A stretch of 64,000 bases of DNA, taken from the NCBI GenBank assembly GCA_040437565.1, contig JBDOQK010000030.1, forward strand, positions 62,001 to 126,000, in the 5' to 3' direction. The notes below the pieces were generated by a model. It had not been told where the DNA came from and did not search any database. It saw only the letters and a list, made by a program, of their open reading frames with translations. Numbering within the stretch: position 1 is the stretch's first letter; each line of letters opens with the position of its first letter. Source of the stretch: Albugo candida (lineage: Eukaryota > Oomycota > Peronosporomycetes > Albuginales). The translations under genes and the position numbers were made by a program. Positions 48,301 through 58,604 of the stretch are shown piece after piece.

Positions 48301-49436
48301 TCCTTCCACAGATAGGATCGTTTCTCTCCATCAGCGTCAGCCTTTGAATACAAAACTCGTGTATCTTCGTCTCGCGCACTGAAGGAAGGATAACAGATGA
48401 CATTCCAACTTCCAAGCGATAAGCATTGTCGTGGGTTCACTCGTACTTGACGTAAATGAATTCCACCAATACGAACGAGCTGATTTTCAGAGTGGATTTG
48501 TGGGCTTAATTTGCTCAGAGACTGCGTGTCTGTAATCGCAATGTCTTGCGGACACAAAGCTGACTGTAGCTTGGTAGAAAAGTCGTACAAGTCCATCAAT
48601 TTATTCACTTCACACACACCGTGTTCTCTACACGTCAGATCGCCCACAACATGATTATGCTGATACGATTGCTCAACTGGTAAACACGATAAAAGGGTGA
48701 ACAATAAAGCAAGGAAGACGATGTATACGAGAAGCTCTTGATAAAATTGTCTTCGCATCGTTTCTTTGTATTCCGAAGCAAGGCTGATGAGATCGAGTTT
48801 TTTCTTTTTCATATGGATCCCTTTGTAGATAAAATGAGTGTTTTGTGGCTCTGTTGTCCACATGGACAAGAACCCTTTAGCGGCTCGTTTAGAGCTGACT
48901 ACTGTTTTAGCCACATCAGCAAAACATGCACCAATGTTTCTCGATAACTGATCACTGCTATCCAGAGTCGGTTCTCCACATTGCGCTTCTTCGATCTCGT
49001 TTTTTGGCGGAATTGAATTTGTACTTCGTAACTTTCTTGTAAGCCGTCTGCATTTTTGAATCGTATTCTCGCTTATAGCGGGTAAGCTGTGAGTTGAGAT
49101 GATTTCGCATTGTTTGGGGACTGATTTCTCATTCAATAGCTTTCGGTTCCTCGTCAGATTCGGTTTCTTTCGATGTGCAGAGATCGCAATCCGCTTCTTG
49201 ATATAAATACCTACGCGAGTCTCCGGGTATTTGGGTTCAGATGAATGATATCGCACAAGAGGAGGTCTTTTGTGTGCCCCCAAGCACTCACTTGTGACGC
49301 TGGAACAGCGATTTCGACTCGTTTGTTGGGGGGAAGTCGCTTCATCTATTTCAGCAACTTTGGAAAATCCCAATGAGCAATTGACAGGAGAGTTCGATGC
49401 GCCCGATTCGATATCATCGGACTGAGTCGACATCAT
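45306..49436 (-). CDS. Polycystin/TRPP-type cation channel with two C-terminal RyR domains
   Basis: One intronless frame of 1376 residues from ATG 49436 (a second ATG follows directly). Residues 1-230 are a Ser- and Lys-rich cytosolic tail. Helix S1 is ~234-253. A large loop (~255-515) has the polycystin-domain hallmark GTGGYLIDL (410-417), many Cys and several N-glycosylation sequons. S2-S5 lie at ~520-540, 556-580, 609-635 and 655-680. The pore region around STCFHMLAGDLEY (~696-708) is followed by S6 (~720-745, FQVLVNMFVAILSEYYE). After ~350 residues of cytosolic sequence come two RyR-type domains at ~1099-1187 and ~1281-1370, each starting YRP.P.DTS and ending in an ETIK..L..K helix. Polycystins are non-selective, often Ca2+-permeable channels of cilia or internal membranes. 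A role in zoospore or flagellar Ca2+ signalling is inference. Confidence 0.85.
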   Translation of the reverse strand: MMSTQSDDIESGASNSPVNCSLGFSKVAEIDEATSPQQTSRNRCSSVTSECLGAHKRPPLVRYHSSEPKYPETRVGIYIKKRIAISAHRKKPNLTRNRKLLNEKSVPKQCEIISTHSLPAISENTIQKCRRLTRKLRSTNSIPPKNEIEEAQCGEPTLDSSDQLSRNIGACFADVAKTVVSSKRAAKGFLSMWTTEPQNTHFIYKGIHMKKKKLDLISLASEYKETMRRQFYQELLVYIVFLALLFTLLSCLPVEQSYQHNHVVGDLTCREHGVCEVNKLMDLYDFSTKLQSALCPQDIAITDTQSLSKLSPQIHSENQLVRIGGIHLRQVRVNPRQCLSLGSWNVICYPSFSARDEDTRVLYSKADADGEKRSYLWKDGLELLCPRLLHSMPVLPTFTRIGQQNECYGTGGYLIDLCNVKIEDIMEDKWLSAATRAASLSFILLNPFTEVFTIGYHTVTIDPSGYLSHFPHSANLRVLGLDEATLSKLNHPICVENATQSCDEIANQTHQSFFWWLDNRLMVWFALILFWTGYCIGEWSRISTQGLVTYLSTDLWNVFEIVHLLVLFCLLAQMAHYFIVSSAFRHAFLSVHPTGIDSLSDMNFDLHSYGVLLLTSYQQLSDFASVASAVSFLRVFKFLRMNSTLNLLWRVLGMAMRDLMGFLVIFNLIFLGYSFMGYYAFGSALKEFSSLSKSYSTCFHMLAGDLEYPRLQQANPRLAPLFLVTFIILVFQVLVNMFVAILSEYYEFAKHAGDTGILEEKSTGSSGGDDKVDSHIMKASCLNDDLEYDALMRMRLFLQACAPTVVTTKNQVIQLRPHQYVRLISTNLVDQEETRQRVSKLFRSAVWRIMALMRFGVKFDRRIKFHDRAKHAKSPDSSTYPEPPGSGSGVEQHERTYIRLCDDFDHKTIKKLIPIGITVRLIGDYMLGSVVPLRVVQHNKLSVECIVLENEHDRVSHMSDNERRRNSATHKYVYELLGGEKLEIPWQLFVFHVGKVIYNEIRECIVRATKIWLNYGNGGNDSSLLDDYRLWLLFDKMRSEGHKSVRLDELIRMLDMHLRRQKRTSGCSKDQIRQEAIQIMYRFRKCLTDMPSREEEGHNYRPKPVDTSKVELGPLSHIADMLAENTHEMWALERIKQGWEYGEERNGSERKHPNLIPFKLLPKDEQAFDYRSAMETIKTILIMKYVIARENTSETLTESIARSSSRRESAGQSFAVEEDDQDENVDIDLNSGSISNQVTLNKKQLNRKLSQENGSKLQRQSTFSDASPFFTFYGSDRKQIYRPTPIDTSDQEIPPSLLHLVDLLAENAHEVWSKGRMDEGWTYGPERDDKTKTHPCLVPYVFLSDEEKEYDINIAIETIKMLLAMKFQLKEGNNFR

Positions 49437-49554
49437 TTTAGTCGGTCAAAACCGGTATACATGATCGACATCGAAAATGGAAGATGCTGCAGAAATTCAA
49501 ACAGCTACTCAGATCTATTAACTCGTTCTATATGCTTTGTGTCAAGCGAACCTC

Positions 49555-51512
49555 TCATTTATCTTCCGTTGCATGTAACAGCTCTCTAACAGCTTCTGAA
49601 GCTTTTTCGGGGTTGACCAATCCGTCACATTCTTTCATTACTTGACCCACGAAAAATCCGAATATCTGGCGTTTGCCCTTACAATACGCAATCCGACTTT
49701 TCTCATGTTTCTACGTCCACAAAAGTCAAATAATATGAAAAAATGCATACTATCGGCTGAACGTACCGGATCATTCACAATCCGCCGACAGATTTCCCGT
49801 ATCTTCTCAATGTCATTGATTTGTCTCCAGCCATTTGTATTTACTATATCCAAAGGCATCGCGTTTTCACGTTCCTGTTTGGTATTTTCATGAAAATACA
49901 TAATTTCGAGAACTTGCTTTGCAATTTTGCCGGAAATGGATCCGTCTTGGATCAAATCGAGTAATTGGCCGAGTTGACAAGACGACACTGGGCTTTCTGC
50001 AATTTCGGTGTTTGTGGTTTTCAAATGATTGAATAGCTCATTCAGAATCCACGCAGCAGCGGATTTTGGAGATCTATCTTTTTTTGACACAACTCTCTCA
50101 AAGTATGAGACCGCCCCTGGTTCGTTTACGAGAACAGAGCTGTCGTATGCAGTCAGCCCGTACTGATCAATCAAACGAGCTATTAATGCTTCAGGTAATT
50201 CCGGCATTGTATTCTTTATATGAGATAGTGCATCCTCATCGAGTATCAATGGCAGCAAGTCAGGTTCTGGCATGAAGCGATAGTCCTTTTCCGTCTCTTT
50301 AGACCGGGATTTTTTCTACATGATAAGTTGCATCGGATGAGATGTGCAAATGTAAACGTGATGTCACTTACCGTGATCCCAGAGATTGAGTCGAAAGAGC
50401 GAGTTTCTGCAGCAACAGGACTTGAAGTTTCTTCAATCCAAGCGATCTGCCTCTTCGCCTCAAATTCAGCAGCTCGAATCATATTTCGAATGCTGTTCAT
50501 ATTTTTGATTTCAACTCGTTGCCCCAAAAGCTCGGGATTCGTGTGCGTATTACAATCAATGGATTCTTCCACTCCCACTGGACGTACGCTTACATTCAAA
50601 TCGCACCGTAATGATCCGTCCTCCATGTTGCCATCAGACACATTGATACATCGTAAAATCCTTTGTAAATGTTGCACAAGGTATCCGATCTCGGCCGGTG
50701 ATTGTAAATCTGGTTGGAATACAATCTCCAATAGTCCGGTTCCCGCTCGATTTAGATCCACCAAAGTGTGTTTTTCGTCAATGTCGTGAATGCATTTCCC
50801 TGTTCTCACACGAAGAGAAGGGTACGTGTCATTTGATTTTTCAGAGGATGCATTTCACTCACGTACCTGAGTCTTGTTCGAGTTGTATACGAGCGATTCG
50901 GACTTTTCGAAAAACGGCTTTCTACCACAACTCAAACGATTAGTAAAGATGACTACACGTTGGAACGACGTTGGCACCCACTTTCTCAACTTTGCGTTGC
51001 TCCTCTTTTTGTGCTTTCCACAAGTTCAAAGCTTCGTTTTTCTCTTTTCTCGATTTGTACTTTGATGCATCGAATATTCTTGGAATGATATCACTTCCGG
51101 CCAGATCACTGATCTTAGAATTTGGGATTTCGAAAGAGAGACTTCCGCTGGATGCAATGGGATTTCGTTGTTGCGTGACCTGATACCCCAAAGGTAAATC
51201 GCAGTAAAAGTAGTGCTTCCTCTCAAAGATCGAGCGACGATGGATTGTCGCATTGAATGCTAAAGAAGCTCTTATGGCCTGATGAACACACGCTTTATTG
51301 ACAAGTGGTAAAGTTCCTGGAAGTGCAGCATCATAGAATGAAACGTGCTGATTGGGAAGCGAAACCGAGTGTTTTGCGGCATAAGATGGAGATGAGGATT
51401 CGCTCATTAGCTTTGTATTAGATAGAATCTGTGCGTGAACCTCTAGACCGATGCAAACTTGCCATAATCTGCCAGTTGTGCTACTGCGAATAAGTGAGCC
51501 ATTTGAGAGCAT
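49555..51512 (-). CDS. GATB: Glutamyl-tRNA(Gln)/aspartyl-tRNA(Asn) amidotransferase subunit B, 5 exons
   Basis: The exons are 51512-50970, 50921-50867, 50799-50372, 50315-49767 and 49710-49555, about 576 residues. The first intron boundary is uncertain: an alternative (50956-50918) also keeps frame. Introns 2-4 are clear. GatB carries the kinase site of the GatCAB complex, which converts Glu-tRNA(Gln) to Gln-tRNA(Gln) in mitochondria. Family marks are CIGLEVHAQI, YFYCDLPLGYQVTQ, RIQLEQDSGK, DLNRAGTGLLEIV, LRCDLNVSVRP, ETRSFD, KDYRFMPEPDLLPL and the YqeY-like C-terminal tail ending with GFFVGQVMKE and NPEKASEAVRELL. A short Ser/Arg N-terminus may be the import signal. It is the first of four minus-strand genes; the polycystin gene starts 118 bases beyond its stop. 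Confidence 0.93.
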
Positions 51513-51550
51513 TATTGTGATTGGTTAATTCTGAATATGTGATTCAGAAT
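51513..51550 (-). promoter_or_regulatory. CCAAT box and palindrome upstream of GatB
   Basis: On the minus strand an AACCAATCA motif lies about 10-20 bases before the GatB ATG. Just upstream is a perfect 9-base inverted repeat (attctgaat 51528-51536, attcagaat 51542-51550) with 5 bases between its arms. Either could bind a regulator; this is inferred from position only. Confidence 0.35.
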
Positions 51551-51609
51551 ATTTCATCTTATTTGCAATGATATGTCAAGAGAGTATAATATTTACTCGT
51601 ATGCGCAAG

Positions 51610-51709
51610 NNNNNNNNNNNNNNNNNNNNNNNNNNNNNNNNNNNNNNNNNNNNNNNNNNNNNNNNNNNNNNNNNNNNNNNNNNNNNNNNNNNNNNNNNNN
51701 NNNNNNNNN
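51610..51709. other. Assembly gap (100 N)
   Basis: The bases cgcaag occur on both sides, suggesting a tiny unmerged overlap. Confidence 0.95.
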
Positions 51710-52439
51710 CGCAAGTCTCAAGCTCAGTTAAAGTTGTCTATATTACTGGAATTGACGAAAATGACTTTGCTAAATGGCTAGACAACAATAAATAAAAAAG
51801 AGTACATGCATGGTTGATGTGAGAAGATCGATATATAAGTAACACTGAGAGGACAAGACACTAGGCGCCGACTTCGAATTTTAGACGTCGTCAAAGTTAA
51901 AGTAGCTGAGATAAGCAGATAACTATCTCCGTGTTGTATGCTACTATGACTCGAATACCTTTTCAAGCTGCTTAGTATCGTAGTGCTACCGTTGAAATCA
52001 ATAGGTATGTACACTGAATCTGCTATAAATCACTGAAATAGCAGGGCCAGTAGGCTTCTAAATTGCCTTGGTCGAAAATCCTACGGTTCCAACAAAAATT
52101 GAACACGACTAATGTAAACGTAAGATCCTCGCACAACGAAGTGAAGGATTTCGTGCACACACGATATGCGACCGTCGTGGTCGAACCATAGAAAAAAACT
52201 CAAGACGAAAAAAAGCTCTTCCTAAATTGAAAGTTTCCTGCTTCAGTCGAAAAATAATACTGGTCACTATCTACTTCATCACAATACTTCTAAGTGCGCA
52301 CTATGGATCCCGGATGTGCATGTTGCAAAAAAAATTGTGCTCGAACTGGTAAGATGCAAATTGATAGTCGGGAATTTATATTCGAATATATTGGTAGTAA
52401 CCGTCTGTGAAGCCGTTTGAAAAGCTTGTGAAATTCTTC

Positions 52440-53360
52440 CACCAAGCAGTAGCTCGCTTCAATCACGACCTGGGACGTGAATAAACATTGGATTTGTCAT
52501 ATCCGGTGCCAAAGCCATTTCAGCAACTCGAAAAAGTTGATTCTGAGGTATAGTCGGGAAAAATGCCGACTTGAATGCCAAATTGCATCGAATACTCTTG
52601 TGTGAGGTCCCTTTCGGGACACAGAAAGGCCTCAACCACTTGAGTTCGTCAAAGAATATGTGTCGCCTCAAAGTACTATCGGCGTTAAACCTTGGATTGA
52701 GACCGATCCGACGGCTGTCCAACTCCCTTTTACTGAAACGAAAGATCAAGTTCAGAGCCGAATCGAACTATACCGTTCGTCCACCCAACATAGTACGTAA
52801 AAAGACCGTATCCGAAAGCTGAAGCATATCGCATCCAAAAATCACGTGCTGGGTCGGGACCATTCCCCCACACCGACCATGAGCAAGGATACTTATCCTC
52901 TGCTCAAATGAAGCTGAGGGTTAGTAGGGAAACATACAGGGGCATCACAATGTCGTATGAATCTCTCCTGATAAAACAATTGTCGGTAAGATCACAATGA
53001 CTTCGGCGCGACCAAAACACATGTCTGCTCTACCATGAAGACGCTCAAGCCCGATTTATCACAGTCGAATGCCGAATCGGTGATACTGTGAGGATATCTA
53101 GTGCTTAATATGACCCAAAATCGGGCAAAATGCATTGTGTGATCTCCATTTAGTAAGCGACCAGTTGGTGGACGTAGTTGTACTAAACTGACTTGTTATT
53201 TGTTGTGAAAGTAAAAAAATTGGGTCTTCAATTGTACTTCGTTTGATTACTGGAACCTGCAAGCATCTTCTGCCAGCGTGGACGTAAATGTTGGGGTATG
53301 CCGAAATGAGTTGTAAAATGCCAAAAACGTGATGAAGCCATACTTGTGCCACCATTAATC
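52440..53360 (-). repeat. Unidentified coding-like repeat, copy 2 (degenerate)
   Basis: This is the partner of 9700-10700 in opposite orientation. Frames on the minus strand include VWLHHVFGILQLIS (~53320), KWRSHNAFCP (~53140) and a Phe/Arg-rich stretch of 96 residues at 52749-52459. These keep the order of the similar blocks in copy 1. Several stops interrupt it. The longer minus frames suggest this copy decayed less than copy 1. I do not recognise the protein. Confidence 0.55.
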
Positions 53361-55212
53361 TTCCACAAAGGGTTCGGAATCGACGTTACGACTGACGGAA
53401 TTTCCATAGAAACGATCTTCTGAAATTTTAATCATCAAATCACCCACTGGTGATTGACCGAATGAAATTTCAAAGTTCGTCAGTGACTCGATTAGTGAGA
53501 GTACTTTCACCTTTGCCAACGGTTGCATAATTGGTGTCAATTTAGTGCAAGCAAAGTTAACTTGGACAATTTCAACTTTTCACCTGAAACATGACAATAA
53601 TCCTGAACGATCCCAAGTTGTACGTTCACTCCAGTGAGCGAGAATGATAATAATGTCGAGTCATCCGCAAAAAAGAAACTCGTTGCTGCTCAAGTATGAA
53701 GCTCACTCATTATCTTCTTGATATTTTGGACAGAATAGCTTTCCTGTATTTCAGATTATTCAGATGCTCCTTCTCCATAAGTTACTTCTAATGATATAGA
53801 GTGAGAACACTCTCCTGGTTATACTCTTCTTGGGGAAGTGCTTCTGATACTGTCATTTCTCTGAAGTCAGTATCCAAGTCTTCATGTCCTTCCTCAGTCT
53901 CTCCTATCACACCTACCTCATTCAAATTTACTTGATAATTGATATATCGCAAGTACTTGGCTTCCAACTGCTCATGCAAATAACTCTTTGTTTTTTGATT
54001 GGACGTGATGTGTTGCATGGTTTGTTCATGTTTCTTCGGTGTGTCGGCCAATGTAAGTTGGCATGTTTCTCCATTTTAGGGTCGAAGCCTCATTTTAGGG
54101 TTCGCAGCGAAAGCGACAACTCTTTGAGCAGTGGTGCGATTTGTGGCGTTGCGAAATAGGTATACGCCTCTGGCATGCCTCATCACGGACGGCTCGAGTT
54201 TTGCGGCTTATGCTGGCATGTTCCTCTAGGGATGGATTTAATATTAAAGTTAGAAAAATAGGGATAAATACGGAGCATCAAATCCTCGAGTTTTTTAGAT
54301 CGAAAAAGGTGGTATCTTTGATCTTCTATTCGAAGGAGATCGCTTGAGATTATGAGGCTAAAACTTGCAAAAAGTTCTGTGTATACCTCTCTAACCATGC
54401 ATATCGCGTTGCTAGTGGTGAATGTTGCCGAAATGATTGCCGAAGATGCCATCTTCATTGCTGCTTTGAAGCAATCCATCATCGGGATATACGTGTAGAA
54501 TCGCTGAAATGAGCAAAGACATTTAAATTGCATTTTGCTGACATTTCCAAGAAAATGCGATTGACGATTTGATGCTATCGCGTCGAGAAACTATTCATTT
54601 TTCCACAATTATTATCGACGTTTCGTTGTATCTCTTCCAGAGCAGATAAGGTATCTTTGACATCTCTTTTAATCGGATTTGGAAAGTCGATTCCAATGAA
54701 ATAGCGCTGGATAAAAAACCGTAGCAATACAGAGAAGTAGAAGCATAACTACGAAATTTCTCATCGCCGGCCTAAACTGAACTTGCAAGACTCTTGCTAT
54801 AGAATTCTTGTGTTCAAGATTGTCAACAACAGCTAGAGATTGTATGGCATCTACAGATGTTTTCTGCATGGTTTTGAATCGAGTCTGGAATCAATTTGTT
54901 GGAGATATTCTTTGTGACAGGTCGTCAAGGGTTTGAGTTTCAACTGCAAGACCCATTACAGGTAAAGCCCGAGCTCAATTGATTGTCTGTTTGGCGACAA
55001 GTTGACAGATGGGACGGGAAGAGACGGGCGCAATGTAGGACCGTCACAAAATGATGGGAAAGTAGACTGACGCCATATGCAACTTGACATGGTGAAGTTG
55101 TAGTGCCGTTAAACATACGTGTTTAGTATTGACAAAGAAGGTTAATGCTGTTATATATTTTACTTTTACTCCTACCTCTATTGCAATAAGCGCATAACGT
55201 CTACCTTATACA
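53361..55212 (-). other. Possible decayed or multi-exon gene, unassigned
   Basis: Three minus-strand frames have a protein-like composition. The frame at 54869-54669 has a clear membrane helix (FVVMLLLLCIATVFY), 54533-54183 is Cys/Met-rich, and 54051-53788 is hydrophilic and acidic. They lie in one order on one strand, but I could not connect them by convincing splice sites. It could be a host membrane-protein gene with introns or a relic. The stretch also reaches the edge of the Copia 4 relic. Confidence 0.25.
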
Positions 55213-56320
55213 GGTTATGAGGCCAAAACGACGTATCGGCGGCGCAGCTCAACAAGCTACACCCGCTGTGATGGGCGATGGTCAAGAAACTACCAGCGAA
55301 CAACAATTGTAAAAAAAGTCGGCAGTGTCGGAAGTGGCACTGGACAAGATGCTCGCCATACCTCGTGACTTTTCGGAGTGGATGTATGGGATGGAATCCT
55401 TGCAGGCCGGACAAATTTACCAAGAACTATGTGGATTCAAGCACTTCTGGCTCGGTTTTGGGATCAGGGCAGGTACAAACCTCCAGAATTTAAAGCACTC
55501 CCTGCTCCCAAAAGTTTACCGAATGTATCGGCTGCTACCTACTTCGGTGCCCGGCAACCAGCTTATGCTAGGCATATGGCTGACCCACCGGCTCGGGTCG
55601 ATGGCAACTATGGAATGGGTCAAATCCCCGAGGCTCATCTTGATGGGCAGGGTGTATCTGCTGGAGTATACCCTGGTATGCGTTAAACAGGTCCCACTTA
55701 TAACCATTTCGGGCAGAAACGAGAAGGCGTACCGATGGTCACCAACGAAAATTGGTGTTGCAACCTTTCGTCGGAAAGGAACTCTACCGTGGACTTGGTA
55801 TGGGGTTCATTGAATGGAGCAAGAGTTTGTGCGACAAGTTGGCTTCTCCGAGCGTGCATGTGGTTTTGTGTGGCCTGAAGAAATGTTCTTGGTCAACAAC
55901 TTGCCGACATTGCACAGAAGTATTATCATCAGAAGATGAAAACTTGGTGGTCCTGAGAGTCAAGCCTTGGATCACAAGGTTGATCCAGACTTTCGCTGCC
56001 AAGAGAACACCTGCTTAGAGCATGAAGTTGCTTACTGCACCCAGGTCATCACAGCGTAGCTGAAAGAAGCATTTATTGTATTTGACAGCTATGAGTGGCA
56101 CGTGCGAAGGCGCGGACATCCTTGTCTTGGAAAATATTGCCCACTATGCTGATATAAAGATGCGTACGGTGGTGTTTTATCTTTTGGATTTAGATAGGGA
56201 CAACTACCTACGACAGGCTGATGAGCTCGCCCAATTTGCACAATCAACGGAGCTCGACATTCGAGTCAAACATTTCGGTAGAGACGTAGGATGAACGTCG
56301 TCGAGCCGACGATGGAAACA
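55213..56320 (+). mobile_element. Copia element 4, 5'-end relic (primer-binding site and gag)
   Basis: This fossil starts with a primer-binding site like those of the other three Copia elements (55213-55226), preceded by bases ending in CA as an LTR would. Downstream is a gag-like region that resembles Copia 1 gag in several short blocks around 55.85-56.25 kb. No integrase, reverse transcriptase or second LTR is visible, so only the 5' part remains, with many breaks. The LTR's outer end could not be placed. Confidence 0.55.
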
Positions 56321-57257
56321 AGGTAGCTCATAAAGGTCAAGAAACGTCCTGGAGATCGAGGCTCACAAAGGTGATATCAATGTGGCAACACTGGCAACCT
56401 CAGGTAGTATTCTCGAAATTACTTGTAATAAGATGCGAAAGATGTCGTTTGTCACATTTCTTTCTCGTACGCATTCACAGAATCAGCCTCATGTGAAATC
56501 AGCTTCATCAAGTTTTTGCGAGTACAGACCAATGAGCTTCTGAATCCTTTTATCCAAAACGTTATACGATTTAAAGCCAAAAACAAGAGTGCGAGGAACC
56601 CAGTCTTCGCATGGAAATCGTTGATGAAATATCACCGCGCACATGAAGAGTATGTGAATAGTATACTTTGGCGAAGATGAGGTTTGCATTATTTGATAGA
56701 TTCATGATTACGTCACATATCAGTGCCGGTGATAAGGCCAATACTGAAATTATTGGGATTCATGATCATGGAAGGAAATACAATTATCTGCCATGACTCT
56801 ATATACATTCGACGATAGAGACTGACGAATTGAATGCACGTCTATTCTTGTGCGCTTTCATGAATCTGCATCTCCAATCAAAATGCCCTCGGTTTCAACG
56901 ATACGTATCATTCTACAAGTTGTCTATAACTGAAAGAGTCTAACTCCTCATCGTACTTTTTACATGCTCCTCGCGATGGAATATTTTGCGTCATTATACG
57001 GCTGATGGATCTACTACTTAGCAAGCGAAGGACAGAAANNNNNNNNNNNNNNNNNNNNNNNNNNNNNNNNNNNNNNNNNNNNNNNNNNNNNNNNNNNNNN
57101 NNNNNNNNNNNNNNNNNNNNNNNNNNNNNNNNNNNNNNTATCTTTCGGTAGTACGAGCTGGTATGATACATTCATGTTTACCGATGCAATCAGAAATCAC
57201 CATTCTAATGATATTCGAATGACGAAGATCGACCCAGTACAGTCTATAAGCCTTACT
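56321..57257. other. Intergenic DNA with a gap
   Basis: No gene or repeat end is recognised around the 100-N gap at 57039-57138. Confidence 0.45.
57039..57138. other. Assembly gap (100 N)
   Basis: This is a run of exactly 100 N with no visible overlap of its flanks. Confidence 0.95.
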
Positions 57258-57500
57258 TTGTCAAGGATTTCATTACACTGTTTATCTGGTTCTTTAACTA
57301 CCTTCCTTTCCTATCATGACCCCCTGACCGTGTGAATATCACTTAAGTCTGACTTCAAACCCAGAGAGGCAGATATTTTCCAAGCTTATTGCTTGGGTGG
57401 GCTCAAAACGCTGCCCATACTACCGAGGATCGAACTAACGACCTTCGGCAGGGGGTCCGTGCGCTCAAGTGCTTAACCAACTGAGCTGGGGCGGTTACCC
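57258..57500 (-). mobile_element. tRNA-derived SINE, second copy
   Basis: This copy aligns over its whole length with the SINE at 15266-15517 in the same orientation, at very roughly 85-90% identity by eye. The minus-strand head has an A box (CCCAGCTCAGTTGG followed by TTAAG) and a B box (AGTTCGATCC). It abuts another tRNA-like head in the opposite orientation. No target duplication is certain. Confidence 0.8.
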
Positions 57501-57501
57501 C

Positions 57502-57592
57502 GTCGGGGGGCCTAGCGGTTAGTACACATGTGTTCCGACCGTGTGTACCCCGGTTCGAATCCCGGCGGTGGCAAAAGGGCTGCGATGGGGCC
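57502..57592 (+). mobile_element. tRNA-like SINE head, plus orientation, cut by a gap
   Basis: The A box is at 57509-57521 (ggcctagcggtta) and a perfect B box GGTTCGAATCC is at 57552-57562. A weak anticodon stem holds a loop TTCCGAC that would read CCG, but the acceptor stem does not pair well. It is therefore a tRNA-derived repeat head and not a tRNA-Arg gene. Sequence after the gap (57693 onward) continues from the same word, gctgcgatggggcc. Confidence 0.6.
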
Positions 57593-57692
57593 NNNNNNNN
57601 NNNNNNNNNNNNNNNNNNNNNNNNNNNNNNNNNNNNNNNNNNNNNNNNNNNNNNNNNNNNNNNNNNNNNNNNNNNNNNNNNNNNNNNNNNNN
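57593..57692. other. Assembly gap (100 N)
   Basis: The word ctgcgatggggcc occurs on both sides, so the two contig ends probably overlap by about 13 bases. Confidence 0.95.
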
Positions 57693-58604
57693 CTGCGATG
57701 GGGCCCCTCGGCGGAGGCAAAGATTCCTCCACGTAAATATCAACCTACTCAATGAAGATATGGACGTGTCAAGACCGCTGGCAACTACACCAGAAAATAA
57801 CTGTACAGGAGTTGGACCGGGCTCTTCAGAGCGTTACATACTAGTGATTAGAATAGAGTAGGTAACCACCAAACTGTAGTAACAGAAAGGTGTCTAAATA
57901 AAAGTACTACGGGCGAACACCCTTAACTGAGCTGGGGCGGACCCTCTGTGAGCCTTACTGGATTCAAATTAAATCAATTCTTACAATCATTATGGAGAGA
58001 ACGAGACACCGGTGACACGATGCAAATTCTCTTGTATTTGCAGCCGTTACGTTCAAGATTCCAGATGATGTCGCCACAAAATTGGCCTGTCGGTATCCTC
58101 TCGTCGACAAACGCGGTGAGGAACGGAACGCATAAAGTAGTGCTCAATATGATTTGACTCGTTGCGTAAAATCTAGTATCACTGGTTAATGATGAACACG
58201 TGGTATCATATGAACCAATAGGAATACGTTTTGCCGTGTCTCTTTTACGCGATATAAGGTACAGTGCAAGACACTTATAACCAGCACGTTTAATCGGTAG
58301 ACAAGAATTCTTTTTCTTCACAGAAACGATCTAATGTAGAAAAAAGAATTCCGTTATATTAAAGAGCATACGCTACGCTGTAAGATATTGCAAGCCAATT
58401 CTTCGTAACTATTTTTTGGCTGGACTAGTAGGGCCTTGAAATTCAGCCAATTTCGACTATTTTCTATGCACAAGCGATATTTGGCCGCCCGAAAATCAAT
58501 AACCTGCATAACGTAATACTATTGGGACTGAACTTTTATTAAGTATGAATGACAAGTTATCAAGTATAAAGAATCTCCGAAAGTATGGTTTCGTTAATGT
58601 AGTA
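57693..58604. other. Repeat-rich spacer
   Basis: A partial SINE head word (actgagctggggcgg) recurs at about 57926-57940 in the minus orientation. A 115-residue minus frame at 58321-57974 matches nothing I know. Confidence 0.4.

Larger units (their letters stand above)
51513..52439. other. Intergenic DNA upstream of GatB
   Basis: Apart from the possible promoter motifs and a 100-N gap, only short frames are present. No gene is recognised. Confidence 0.5.

Noticed and set aside
53788-54869. Multi-exon membrane-protein gene on the minus strand
   Set aside because: A membrane helix is clear, but the tested GT/AG joins gave stops or frame loss, so I list it only as an unassigned coding-like region.
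57502-57571. Functional tRNA-Arg(CCG)
   Set aside because: The A and B boxes are good but the acceptor stem does not pair and the anticodon stem is mostly G-U. A tRNA-derived repeat fits better.
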